From Streptomyces sp. DSM 110735 (GTDB lineage: Bacteria; Actinomycetota; Actinomycetes; Streptomycetales; Streptomycetaceae): a stretch of 64,000 bases of DNA. A program made the translations under genes and the position numbers. Each line of letters starts with the position of its first letter. The stretch's first letter is position 1. The notes beneath the pieces are model-generated. The model was not told where the DNA came from. It saw only the letters and a program-made list of their open reading frames with translations, and did not search any database. This document shows, one piece after another, positions 42,292 through 51,244 of this stretch. Where the stretch lies: NCBI RefSeq assembly GCF_016482685.1, contig NZ_JACYHF010000012.1, positions 1 to 64,000 of the forward strand, given 5' to 3'.

Positions 42292-43947
42292 ATGCACGAG
42301 ACGACGGCCACCACCGCACCTTCCTGGGACGACCTCCTCACCACCGCCCTGCTCGGCACCGACCGCCGCCCTGTGCCCGCAGCCACAGCCACAGCCCCAC
42401 CCGCACCCGCACCCGCACCCGCACCCGCACCCAACGACGCCCGCCCCGCGCCCCTCAGCCTGCTCGACGCCGCCGCCATGGCGACCGTCCGACGCCGGGC
42501 CGGTCTCCGCGCCGGACCCGCCGCACCGCGCCCCGAACCCGCCCCCGCCGACCCACGCCCGCCCCTCCCCGCCCGCGCCGCCCACAGACTCGCGGCCCTC
42601 CTCACCGACCGCTCCACCGCGGGCACCCGACGCGGCAGCACCCCCGACCTCACCGAACTCCTCCCCCAGTGGCTCGCGGCAGCCAACACATACGGCTACG
42701 CCCCGCCCCCGCACCTGCTGCCCGCCCTCCTCGACGCCGCCCGGGGCCGGACCGATCTCCGCCCGGCGACACTGGAGTTCGCGGGTCCGAGAGCCCTGTG
42801 GCTCGCCCGGCTGAACCCGGACTGGAGATTCGCCCGCCGTACAGCTCCCGGAGGCTCCGCCCTGCCCGACCCCGAGGACAGCGAGGCCGTACGACACCTC
42901 TGGCAGGAGGGTCTGTTCGCCGAGCGGGTCGCCGTACTGACAGCCGTACGCACCCACGCCCCCTCAAAGGCAAAGGAGTTGCTGGAGTCCACCTGGTCCA
43001 CCGAGCGTGCCGAGGACCGCCTGATGTTCCTCGACTCGCTGCGCACGAACCTCTCTGCAGCCGACGAACCCTTTCTGGAACGGGGCTTGGCTGATCGCAG
43101 CCGCAACGTACGTGCCATAGCCGCCGAGTTGCTGTCCGCCCTCCCCGGCTCCGCCCTCGCCGCGCGCATGGCGGAACGCGCCCTGACCTGTGTGGCCCTC
43201 GACCACACGGGCGCGGAACCCACCGTCGCCGTAGAGGCACCGCACGTCTGCGACGCGGGCATGGAGCGGGACGGGGTGTCGGCCACGCCGCCGAAGGGGC
43301 AGGGGGAACGGTCCTGGTGGCTGGGTCAGTTGGTGGAGGCGGCGCCGCTCGGGGTGTGGTCGGCGCGGCTCGGGGGCCGTACCCCGGAGGAGATCGTGGC
43401 GCTGCCCGTGGCCGACGGCTGGCAGGAGGAGCTGCACGCGGCGTGGTGCCGGGCGGCGGTGCGGCAGGGGGACGCGGAGTGGGCGAGGGCGCTGCTCGGC
43501 GCGCCCGCCGCGCCGGAGTCGGGCGGTCCAGGTGCCGTCTCCCTCGCGGACCGGACGAGACTGCTGGCCACGCTGGCAGCGGACGAGCGCGCCACCTGGG
43601 TGGCCGGGTTCATCGCCCGGCACGGTCTGTCGGAGGCGTTCCAGTTGCTCGGCGCGTGCGCGGTGCCGTGGGCGCCGTCGCTCGGCAGGGCGGTGGTGGA
43701 CGCGCTCGACATCGCGCGGAAGGCGGGCAGTTACCCGTGGAGCTTCAGCGGGGTGATGGGTCTGGCCGAGCGCTGCCTCGACCCGGCGGAGACCACCCGT
43801 CTGGACGCCCTGCTGGCGCGCCCCGAAGAGCGCGAGGACGGTCGGCCGGGCGCCGGGGGCTACTGGGCGGAGGCGTTCCAGCGGCTCGCCACCACCCTGC
43901 GGCTGCGCACGGCGATGGCAGCGGAGCTGATACCCGAAGGAGCGTGA
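42292..43947 (+). CDS. DUF5691 family protein of the MoxR cluster
   Basis: A 551-aa, largely helical, soluble protein. It starts with WDDLLTTALLGTDRRP, the conserved opening of DUF5691. Near residue 30 is a PAPAPAPAPAP run encoded by a CACCCG hexamer repeat (about 42400-42432). Helical, HEAT-like repeats are suggested by segments such as LLESTWSTERAEDRLMFLDSL and RSRNVRAIAAELLSALPGSALAARM (split at ELLSALPG). The ATG has GGAAGGG upstream. It is second in the plus-strand arm of the cluster. It probably serves as a scaffold or substrate adaptor, but this is inference. Confidence 0.88.
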   Translation: MHETTATTAPSWDDLLTTALLGTDRRPVPAATATAPPAPAPAPAPAPNDARPAPLSLLDAAAMATVRRRAGLRAGPAAPRPEPAPADPRPPLPARAAHRLAALLTDRSTAGTRRGSTPDLTELLPQWLAAANTYGYAPPPHLLPALLDAARGRTDLRPATLEFAGPRALWLARLNPDWRFARRTAPGGSALPDPEDSEAVRHLWQEGLFAERVAVLTAVRTHAPSKAKELLESTWSTERAEDRLMFLDSLRTNLSAADEPFLERGLADRSRNVRAIAAELLSALPGSALAARMAERALTCVALDHTGAEPTVAVEAPHVCDAGMERDGVSATPPKGQGERSWWLGQLVEAAPLGVWSARLGGRTPEEIVALPVADGWQEELHAAWCRAAVRQGDAEWARALLGAPAAPESGGPGAVSLADRTRLLATLAADERATWVAGFIARHGLSEAFQLLGACAVPWAPSLGRAVVDALDIARKAGSYPWSFSGVMGLAERCLDPAETTRLDALLARPEEREDGRPGAGGYWAEAFQRLATTLRLRTAMAAELIPEGA

Positions 43948-43956
43948 AAGCGCTGG

Positions 43957-44379
<423 letters not shown>

Positions 44380-44550
44380 CACTGCCTCCATCGAGCCACC
44401 GGAAGCGGCCGCTTCCGTCATACCGACAAGTACCGCATCTCTGGCACGTTCCGCCACCGTCGCGAAGTGAACGAACGTTATCGCCAGGATCCCGCAACCG
44501 GCAGTTTTACGACCGGCGGGGAGGGGGAAATCACATAGTGGGACATGAGG

Positions 44551-44582
44551 GCGCGCGGGGGACAGAGACGCCTCCCGCGCGC
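44551..44582 (+). other. Hairpin in the lipase leader
   Basis: A perfect 9-bp stem GCGCGCGGG / CCCGCGCGC with a 14-nt loop, ending 17 bases before the lipase ATG. The AGGAGG ribosome site follows immediately, so the hairpin could influence initiation. Confidence 0.5.
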
Positions 44583-44599
44583 CGACAGGAGGTCGGCCA

Positions 44600-45451
44600 A
44601 TGAAGGTCACCGGAGTATTTCCGCTCTTCCTCCCCGTCTGCCGCCGCCTCTGGCCCGGCAGATTGGCCTCTCTGTCCGTCACGCTGCTCAAAGCCACCGC
44701 GCTCGAAGCCGCGATCCTCGCGGGACACGTGCTGCTGTATCCGACCGGTCTCACACAGGAGCGGCGCCAGGCCGCCCTGCCCGCACCGGACGGCGCCGCC
44801 CGGCTCCCCGTCCCGGCGGGCCCGCCGGTCATCCTGCTACACGGCTTCATCGACAACCGTTCGGTGTTCGTGCTCCTGCGCCGCAGCCTCGCGCAGCACG
44901 GCCGCCAGCGCGTCGAATCGCTCAATTACTCGCCGCTGACCTGCGACATCCGCACGGCCGCCGAGCTGCTCGCCCGCCATGTGGAGGAGATCTGCGAGCG
45001 CACCGGCAGCAGGCAGATAGACATCGTGGGCCACAGCCTGGGCGGTCTGATCGCGCGCTACTACGTGCAGTGCCTCGGCGGTGACCTGCGGGTTCGCACC
45101 CTGGTCACCCTCGGCACGCCGCACGCGGGCACCCGCGCGATACCGCTGGCCAACGCCCACCCCATCGTCCGGCAGATGCGTCCGGACTCCGCGGTCATCG
45201 AGGAGCTGTCCCGTCCGGCGCCCGGTTGCCGCACGCGGTTCGTGAGCTTCTGGAGCGACCTGGACTCCGTGATGGACCCGCTGGAGGCGGCCTGCGTCGA
45301 GCACCCCGACCTGGACGCGCTCAACGTCCGCGTCACGGGCATCGGCCATCTCGCCCTCCCCGTCCACCCCGCCGTGGCCGCCGGGATACGGGACGCCCTG
45401 GACGCCGAGTCCGCCGCGAAGCGCGAGGCGGGCGGTCTGACGGTGGCCTGA
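44600..45451 (+). CDS. Alpha/beta hydrolase, lipase/esterase
   Basis: A 283-aa protein. A hydrophobic N-terminus (LLKATALEAAILAGHVLLY) may anchor or export it. The alpha/beta-hydrolase core has the oxyanion motif PPVILLHGFIDNRSVF, the nucleophile elbow IVGHSLGGLIARYY (Ser), a likely acidic residue in SFWSDLDSVMDP, and the catalytic His in VTGIGHLALPVHP. This is the arrangement of class 2/PGAP1-like lipases of Streptomyces. ATG 44600 has AGGAGG 8 bases upstream. Natural substrate unknown. Confidence 0.88.
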   Translation: MKVTGVFPLFLPVCRRLWPGRLASLSVTLLKATALEAAILAGHVLLYPTGLTQERRQAALPAPDGAARLPVPAGPPVILLHGFIDNRSVFVLLRRSLAQHGRQRVESLNYSPLTCDIRTAAELLARHVEEICERTGSRQIDIVGHSLGGLIARYYVQCLGGDLRVRTLVTLGTPHAGTRAIPLANAHPIVRQMRPDSAVIEELSRPAPGCRTRFVSFWSDLDSVMDPLEAACVEHPDLDALNVRVTGIGHLALPVHPAVAAGIRDALDAESAAKREAGGLTVA

Positions 45452-45894
45452 CCACGGTCCGGGACACGCGCGAGAGGCGGCGGCGAGCGACCCGTCGAGG
45501 AAGCGCTTCGGGTCGAACACGCACCGTTACGAACTGCGCCCCCGCTCCCCGAGCCGGAGATCCGGTCCTTCGAGACCGACCACGGCGTCGCACTGCCCAC
45601 GGGATGCCTGACCGCCCTGTGAACGCGCGTCGCACCGACCGCCCTCGCCCGCGACCGCCCCACCGGCATCGGAAACAGCCGTGACACAGCCCGCGCACAG
45701 GTGACACAACGTCACTCACCATCGAACATTCTTCGAACACAAAGCCAAACTCGCGTCCTCGACCCCCGAAACACGGCCGAATGCCCGTTTCCCGCCGCCG
45801 CGAAACCGGCGGAAGATTGTGGCGCCCGTGTACCGCCGGGTACAGTCGCCGCACTGCTCTGGCAGCCCCTGTTGTCGAGGCGAAAGAGAAGTTG
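45452..45894. other. Intergenic region upstream of the M23 peptidase
   Basis: 443 bp, noticeably less GC-rich near 45700-45780. It contains a direct repeat TCGAACA at 11-bp period (45722-45739), a GTGAC-N5-GTCAC inverted repeat (45701-45715), and the promoter at 45817-45846. No gene is supported. Confidence 0.55.
45817..45846 (+). promoter_or_regulatory. Housekeeping-type promoter of the M23 peptidase gene
   Basis: TTGTGG (45817-45822), 18-bp spacer, TACAGT (45841-45846). Expected start of transcription is near 45853, leaving a 5' UTR of about 40 nt. The palindrome TGTACC-N4-GGTACA overlaps the spacer and -10 and could be an operator. Confidence 0.6.
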
Positions 45895-47406
45895 GTGAAC
45901 GACCGTCACCCGTCGGGGACCATGACCTCCCCGGCCCCGGCTTCCGACGCCTCCACCGCGCACTACGCGCCGTACGGAGCCCCGGAAGTCCCGTACGACG
46001 ACCTCACCACCTACAGCGGCTACGACGCCACTGGTTTCGCGGTGGGCACGGGCCAGACCGGAGCCTTCCCCGCCGACGCGTACTACGGCGTCCCCACAGG
46101 TGCCCCGACCGGCGGCTACGACACCTCCGCCTGGCAGACCGGCTACGACCACGACCCGTACGCCACCCAGCACCACGCCGTCCCCGACACCGGCGCCTAC
46201 GACACCACCGCCTGGCAGGTCCCCGCGCAGGCGACCGGACACGACGTCAGCGGACAGTGGGACGCGAGCGCCTGGCTCCAGACCGACGGCGCGCCGGGCC
46301 ACGACCAGACCCAGCAGTGGGACTGGAACGCGCAGAGCTACGACACCGGCGCCTACGACGCCACGCAGTGGAACTCCGACGGCGGCGCGGCGAACGGCCA
46401 CCAGGAACACCACGAACACCAGGCGCACCACGAACACCAGGCGCCGTACGACCCGCAGGACCACGCCTCGTACGACCACACCGCCGCCTTCGAGCAGCGG
46501 ACCGACCACCACTCCCCCTATGGCGACGACGCCGCGATGGCGGAGTTCGGGGAGACGGCCCTGCCCGAGGAGGAGTCGGACTCCACCGGCGAACTGCCCG
46601 TCGTGCCCGACCTCCTGGACGACCAGGAGGAGACCGTACCGGCGCCCCGGACGGGCGGTCGCGCGGCGAACCGCTCCAGACGCCGTACGCCCGCCAAGCG
46701 CTCGGCCCTGCTGACGGTCGCCGTGCCCTCGGTCTGTGTGATGGGCGTGGCCGGGATCGCCGCGGCGTCGGTCGGCAACCTCACCGACGACGCCCAGGAG
46801 ACCAGCGCGACCGCCTCGGACGCGCACACGGTGAAGCCGTCCGTCGCCAACAGCAAGCTGGACAGCCAGCTCAAGACGCTCTCCGCCGGGGTAGACGACT
46901 TCACCGACCGGGCGAGCCGCACGCAGGAGCGCATCGACCTCAAGGCGCAGCAGGCGCAGGAGAAGAAAGAAGCCGCCGCCGAGGCGGCGCGCAAGGAGCG
47001 GCTGCGCCCCAAGTTCGTGCTCCCGGTGGCCCAGAAGGGTCTGAGCGCCTACTTCGGCCAGGCGGGTGTGAACTGGATGTCCGTCCACACCGGCATCGAC
47101 TTCCCCGTCTCCTACGGCACCACCGTGATGGCGGCGACCGACGGCGTCGTCTCCACCAAGTGGAACAGCGCCTACGGCAACATGATGATCATCACGGCCA
47201 AGGACGGCACCGAGACCTGGTACTGCCACCTCTCCAGCTACCGCGTCGCCAGCGGTACGGCCGTCAAGGCCGGCCAGCCGGTCGCCTTCTCCGGCAACTC
47301 GGGCAACTCCACCGGTCCGCACCTGCACTTCGAGGTGCGCCCGGGCGGCGGCGCGGCAATCGACCCGCTGCCGTGGCTGCGCAGCCACGGGCTCGACCCG
47401 ACCTGA
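45895..47406 (+). CDS. M23-family (LytM) cell-wall peptidase with long Tyr/Asp/His-rich N-terminus
   Basis: A 503-aa protein. Residues 1 to about 255 are a cytoplasmic, low-complexity region with repeats around YDTSAW, YDTTAW, WDASAW and a His/Gln-rich HEHQAHHEHQ stretch. A membrane anchor follows (LLTVAVPSVCVMGVAGIAAASV), then a coiled coil (LDSQLKTLSAGVDDF ... QAQEKKEAAAEAARKE). The LytM domain has the zinc ligands in VHTGIDFPV and PHLHFEV. It should cut peptidoglycan peptides outside the membrane. GTG 45895 was chosen because AGAGAAG precedes it closely. Confidence 0.9.
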   Translation: MNDRHPSGTMTSPAPASDASTAHYAPYGAPEVPYDDLTTYSGYDATGFAVGTGQTGAFPADAYYGVPTGAPTGGYDTSAWQTGYDHDPYATQHHAVPDTGAYDTTAWQVPAQATGHDVSGQWDASAWLQTDGAPGHDQTQQWDWNAQSYDTGAYDATQWNSDGGAANGHQEHHEHQAHHEHQAPYDPQDHASYDHTAAFEQRTDHHSPYGDDAAMAEFGETALPEEESDSTGELPVVPDLLDDQEETVPAPRTGGRAANRSRRRTPAKRSALLTVAVPSVCVMGVAGIAAASVGNLTDDAQETSATASDAHTVKPSVANSKLDSQLKTLSAGVDDFTDRASRTQERIDLKAQQAQEKKEAAAEAARKERLRPKFVLPVAQKGLSAYFGQAGVNWMSVHTGIDFPVSYGTTVMAATDGVVSTKWNSAYGNMMIITAKDGTETWYCHLSSYRVASGTAVKAGQPVAFSGNSGNSTGPHLHFEVRPGGGAAIDPLPWLRSHGLDPT

Positions 47407-47426
47407 TCGCCCCCGACTCACAGAAC

Positions 47427-47453
47427 GAGCCCCCGCCTCGAAGGCGGGGGCTC
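47427..47453. terminator. Terminator between M23 gene and uvrD
   Basis: A perfect 12-bp stem GAGCCCCCGCCT / AGGCGGGGGCTC with a 3-nt loop, between convergent genes. Confidence 0.85.
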
Positions 47454-47501
47454 ACTCGTCTACGGCGTCGTCCGCGGCCTCGTCTGCGGCTCCCCGTTCG
47501 G

Positions 47502-49982
47502 CTACAGCTTCTCGACCGGCGCGTACCGCAGCAGCAGCCGCTTGGCGTTGCCGCCGCCGAAGTCGATCGTGGCCTGCGCCTTGTCGCCCGCACCGGCCAC
47601 CGCGACGACCGTGCCGAGCCCGAACTGGTCGTGCGTGACCCGGTCCCCGACCGCCAGCGCCACCACCGGCTTCTCCGAGGCGCGACGGGTGGCGAACCCG
47701 GACGCGCCCGCCGCCGACGAACGCGAGCGGGAGGAGGAGAGCGAGGACGCGATCGAGCCCGCCCGGGAGGACGGCGGCGCGGCAGCCGCACCCGTGCGCT
47801 TCCACTCGACGTGGGTGGCCGGGATCTCCTCCAGGAAACGGGAGGGCGGGTTGTACGAGGGCTGGCCCCAGGCGCTGCGCATCGACGCGCGCGTGAGGTA
47901 GAGCCGCTCACGGGCGCGCGTGATGCCGACGTACGCCAGGCGCCGCTCCTCCTCCAGCTCCTTGACCTGGCCGAGGGCGCGCATGTGCGGGAACACGCCG
48001 TCCTCCATGCCGGTCAGGAAGACGACCGGGAACTCCAGTCCCTTGGCGGTGTGCAGGGTCATCAGGGTGATGACGCCGTCGCCGTCCTCTTCGTCGGGGA
48101 TCTGGTCGGAGTCCGCGACGAGGGCGACCTTCTCCAGGAAATCGGCCAGGGTGCCCTGGTCCTCGCCGTCCTCGCGCTCCTGCTCGAACTCCAGCGCCAC
48201 GGCGGCGAGTTCCTGGAGGTTCTCGATGCGGGTCTCGTCCTGCGGGTCGGTGGACGCCTGCAACTCGGCCAGGTATCCGGTGCGTTCGAGGACCGCCTCC
48301 AGGACGGTGGCCGGTCCGGCGCCGGACTCGACGATCGTGCGCAGGTCCTCCATCAGCGTGTTGAACCGCTTGACCGCGTTGGTGGAGCGCGCGGCCATGC
48401 CGTACGCCTCGTCCACGCGCTTCAGCGCCTGCGGGAAGCTGATCTTCTCGCGCTGGGCGAGGGCGTCGATCATCGCCTCGGCGCGCTCGCCGATGCCGCG
48501 CTTGGGCACGTTGAGGATGCGGCGCATCGGCACCGAGTCCTCGGGGTTGGCGAGGACGCGCAGGTAGGCCAGGACGTCCCGGACCTCCTTGCGCTCGTAG
48601 AAGCGGACGCCGCCGACGACCTTGTAGGGCAGTCCGACGCGGATGAAGATCTCCTCGAAGACACGGGACTGGGCGTTGGTGCGGTAGAACACCGCGACGT
48701 CCCCCGCCTTGGCGTCGCCCGCGTCGGTGAGACGGTCTATCTCCTCGGCGACGAACTGGGCCTCGTCGTGCTCGTTGTCCGCGACGTAGCCGACGATGCC
48801 CGCGCCCTGGCCCGCGTTGGTCCACAGGTTCTTCGGGCGGCGGGACTCGTTGCGCTCGATGACCGCGTTGGCGGCGGAGAGGATGGTCTGCGTGGAGCGG
48901 TAGTTCTGCTCCAGCAGGATCGTCGTCGCGTTCGGGTAGTCCTCCTCGAACTGGAGGATGTTGCGGATCGTCGCGCCCCGGAAGGCGTAGATCGACTGGT
49001 CCGCGTCACCGACGACACACAGCTCGGCGGGCGGCAGGTCGGCGTCGCTCGGCGGCACGTCCTCATCGTGGGCGCCCGTGCCGACCAGCTCGCGCACCAG
49101 CGCGTACTGGGCGTGGTTGGTGTCCTGGTACTCGTCGACCATGACGTGCCGGAAGCGGCGGCGGTAGTGCTCGGCCACGTCCGGGAAGGCGCGCAGCAGG
49201 TTGACCGTCGTCATGATCAGGTCGTCGAAGTCGAGCGCGTTGGCCTCGCGCAGCCGCGACTGGTAGAGCGCGTACGCCTGGGCGAGAGTCTTCTCGAAGC
49301 CGTCGGTGGCCTGGGCGGCGAAGTCCTCCTCGTCGATCAGCTCGTTCTTGAGGTTGCTGATCTTGGCGCTGAAGGACTTGGGCGGATAGCGCTTGGGGTC
49401 GAGGTCCAGATCGCGGCAGACCAGGGCCATCAGGCGCTTGCTGTCCGCCGCGTCGTAGATCGAGAACGACGAGGTGAAGCCGAGCTTCTTCGACTCGCGG
49501 CGCAGGATGCGGACGCAGGCGCTGTGGAAGGTCATGACCCACATCGCGTTCGCGCGCGGACCGACGAGCTGCTCGACGCGCTCCTTCATCTCGCCCGCGG
49601 CCTTGTTGGTGAAGGTGATCGCGAGGATCTGACCCGGGTGCACATGGCGCTCGGCGAGGAGGTGGGCGATGCGGTGGGTCAGCACCCGCGTCTTGCCGGA
49701 ACCGGCGCCCGCGACGATGAGCAGCGGGGAGCCCGCGTGCACGACCGCGGCACGCTGGTTCTCGTTCAGCCCGTCCAGGAGGGCCGCCGCGTCGATCGCG
49801 GGGCGCGGGGCGCCGTCGCGGTAGTGCGCGTCGCGGTCCGGGGGCAGGTCGAACTTCCCGCCGAACAGATCGTCCGGAACCTGCTCCGGAGCGTGCTCGT
49901 CCTCGGGCGGTGGGGGCTGTTCCTCGTGGCCGTGCGGGGCCTGGAGGTCCGCCAGGAAGCTGTCGTCAAAGAGGCTGCTCAT
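47502..49982 (-). CDS. pcrA: ATP-dependent DNA helicase UvrD1/PcrA
   Basis: An 826-aa superfamily 1A helicase. The motifs in order are Q motif LNENQRAAV, Walker A IVAGAGSGKTRVLTHRI, Walker B VDEYQDTN, VGDADQSIYAFRGA, LEQNYRST, LHTAKGLEFPVVFLTGMEDGVFP (split at VVFL) and YVGITRARERLYLT. A C-terminal Tudor-like segment (VGDRVTHDQFGLGTVVAV) is the part that meets RNA polymerase or Ku in relatives. It unwinds DNA 3'-5' in repair. Upstream is a PafBC-type promoter, so induction by DNA damage is expected. An acidic/His N-terminal tail of about 60 residues precedes the helicase core. Confidence 0.96.
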   Translation of the reverse strand: MSSLFDDSFLADLQAPHGHEEQPPPPEDEHAPEQVPDDLFGGKFDLPPDRDAHYRDGAPRPAIDAAALLDGLNENQRAAVVHAGSPLLIVAGAGSGKTRVLTHRIAHLLAERHVHPGQILAITFTNKAAGEMKERVEQLVGPRANAMWVMTFHSACVRILRRESKKLGFTSSFSIYDAADSKRLMALVCRDLDLDPKRYPPKSFSAKISNLKNELIDEEDFAAQATDGFEKTLAQAYALYQSRLREANALDFDDLIMTTVNLLRAFPDVAEHYRRRFRHVMVDEYQDTNHAQYALVRELVGTGAHDEDVPPSDADLPPAELCVVGDADQSIYAFRGATIRNILQFEEDYPNATTILLEQNYRSTQTILSAANAVIERNESRRPKNLWTNAGQGAGIVGYVADNEHDEAQFVAEEIDRLTDAGDAKAGDVAVFYRTNAQSRVFEEIFIRVGLPYKVVGGVRFYERKEVRDVLAYLRVLANPEDSVPMRRILNVPKRGIGERAEAMIDALAQREKISFPQALKRVDEAYGMAARSTNAVKRFNTLMEDLRTIVESGAGPATVLEAVLERTGYLAELQASTDPQDETRIENLQELAAVALEFEQEREDGEDQGTLADFLEKVALVADSDQIPDEEDGDGVITLMTLHTAKGLEFPVVFLTGMEDGVFPHMRALGQVKELEEERRLAYVGITRARERLYLTRASMRSAWGQPSYNPPSRFLEEIPATHVEWKRTGAAAAPPSSRAGSIASSLSSSRSRSSAAGASGFATRRASEKPVVALAVGDRVTHDQFGLGTVVAVAGAGDKAQATIDFGGGNAKRLLLRYAPVEKL

Positions 49983-49991
49983 CGCTCTACG

Positions 49992-50014
49992 AGTCTAGGG
50001 CGCCCCACCGACAA
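49992..50014 (-). promoter_or_regulatory. PafBC-type DNA-damage promoter of uvrD/pcrA
   Basis: Minus strand: TTGTCGGTG (50014-50006), exactly 8 nt, TAGACT (49997-49992), 9 nt before the ATG. It is an exact fit to TTGTCRGTG-N8-TAnnnT. Confidence 0.75.
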
Positions 50015-50218
50015 CCGGTCCCCACGTGAGGAACCCGGTCGGAATTCCGGGGAGTTGATCTCGGTGGAGCGGCGGTGGAACGGCGTATGGGCCTGGTCGC
50101 AGCGGGCCGGGGTGATGTGGCACACGTCGGCGCGGACCCGGTCGGGCGGGGATTTCGGGCGCGCGTCCTTTCGAGCCCCACGCGCGCGTGCCCTCCGGTC
50201 CGGGGCGGTACCGCTCCC

Positions 50219-50224
50219 TAGCAT
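50219..50224 (+). promoter_or_regulatory. Probable -10 hexamer, leaderless membrane protein gene
   Basis: TAGCAT ends six bases before ATG 50231, and no ribosome site is present. Confidence 0.55.
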
Positions 50225-50230
50225 CGGGGC

Positions 50231-51244
50231 ATGTCCGGCATCTCAGGTCTGCGTGCGTGGTGGTGGGAACGCCCTCCGGCGGCGGGTACCGCCGTGATGG
50301 CGACCGCCGTCGTCTCGATCGGGCTGCGGCTGGCCGGCGCAGAGACGGTGTCCCTGATCTTCCTGGCGCTCGCCAGCGTCGGCTGGCTCGCCCTGGGCGC
50401 CGCTTTCGCCCTGCGACTGGCTCGGCGGCGGGAGCGCTGGCTGACCGAGGCCCGCACCCCAGGCGCGCTGACCGCCGTGGCCGCGACGGCGGTGCTCGGC
50501 ACCCGGTTCGCGCTGCTCGGCTGGTCCGTCCTCGCCGAGGCGCTGCTGGCGCTGGCGGCGCTGTTCTGGCCGGTGCTGCTCTACGTCGTCACCCGGCACT
50601 GGGGTCATCGCATGCCCGGAGCGGTGTTCCTGTGTTGTGTGGCCACACAGGCGCTCGCGGTACTGGCCGCCACGCTCGCCGGAACCGAGGCGGTGGCGTG
50701 GCTCGCCCACACCGCGCTGGTGCTGTTCGGGGTGGGGCTGCTGCTCTACGGTCTCGCCCTGCCGCGTTTCGATCCGCGCGAGCTGACGCGGGGACCCGGC
50801 GACCACTGGATCGCGGGCGGCGCACTGTCCATCTCGGCGCTGGCCGGAGCCCGGCTGATCGCCGCCGACAGCCCGCGGCTGTATCTGTGGAACCTGGACG
50901 ACAGCGGCGTCCTGCGCGATGTGACGGTCGCCCTGCTCGTCCTCGACCTGGCCTGGTACGCCGTCCTGCTGGTGGCGGAGCTGGCGCGCCCGCGTCCGCG
51001 CTACGGCCTCGGACGCTGGGCGACGGTCTTCTCGATGGGGATGACGGGGGCGACGGTGCTGGCGGTCGCGGCGGCCCTGCACGTCGACTGGCTGCGGGTG
51101 CCGGGCCGGGTGCTGGTGTGGGTGTCGTTCGCGGTGTGGCTCGCGGCCGCCGCGGGCGCGGTGCTCGCGGCGCGGTCCGGGACCCGGGGCGGTCAGGACG
51201 ACGGCCCCGAGGGGTCCGGCGTCACGTCCACAGCACGGCGATGA
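50231..51244 (+). CDS. Polytopic membrane protein of unknown function
   Basis: A 337-aa, very hydrophobic protein with about ten predicted helices. It begins MSGISGLRAWWWERPPAAGTA, and WALVLFGVGLLLYGLALPRFDP-like segments resemble TDT/tellurite-resistance (TehA-SLAC1) family topology. The helix pattern and the central RFDPRELTRGPGDHWIAGGALSISAL (split at DHWIAGG) fit that group, but identity is too weak to claim it. Leaderless, with TAGCAT six bases upstream. The last 23 bp overlap the convergent small membrane protein. Confidence 0.75.
   Translation: MSGISGLRAWWWERPPAAGTAVMATAVVSIGLRLAGAETVSLIFLALASVGWLALGAAFALRLARRRERWLTEARTPGALTAVAATAVLGTRFALLGWSVLAEALLALAALFWPVLLYVVTRHWGHRMPGAVFLCCVATQALAVLAATLAGTEAVAWLAHTALVLFGVGLLLYGLALPRFDPRELTRGPGDHWIAGGALSISALAGARLIAADSPRLYLWNLDDSGVLRDVTVALLVLDLAWYAVLLVAELARPRPRYGLGRWATVFSMGMTGATVLAVAAALHVDWLRVPGRVLVWVSFAVWLAAAAGAVLAARSGTRGGQDDGPEGSGVTSTARR

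Noticed and set aside
45722..45739. LexA/SOS box (TCGAAC...GTTCGA)
   Set aside because: The two TCGAACA elements are direct, not inverted, repeats, so they do not form the actinobacterial LexA palindrome.
45453..45894. ydaO c-di-AMP riboswitch before the M23 gene
   Set aside because: The mapped promoter leaves only about 40 nt of leader, too short for the riboswitch; no conserved core seen.
45819..50297. 1492-aa plus-strand open frame
   Set aside because: It runs out of frame through the M23 gene and antisense through uvrD; no domain or ribosome site.
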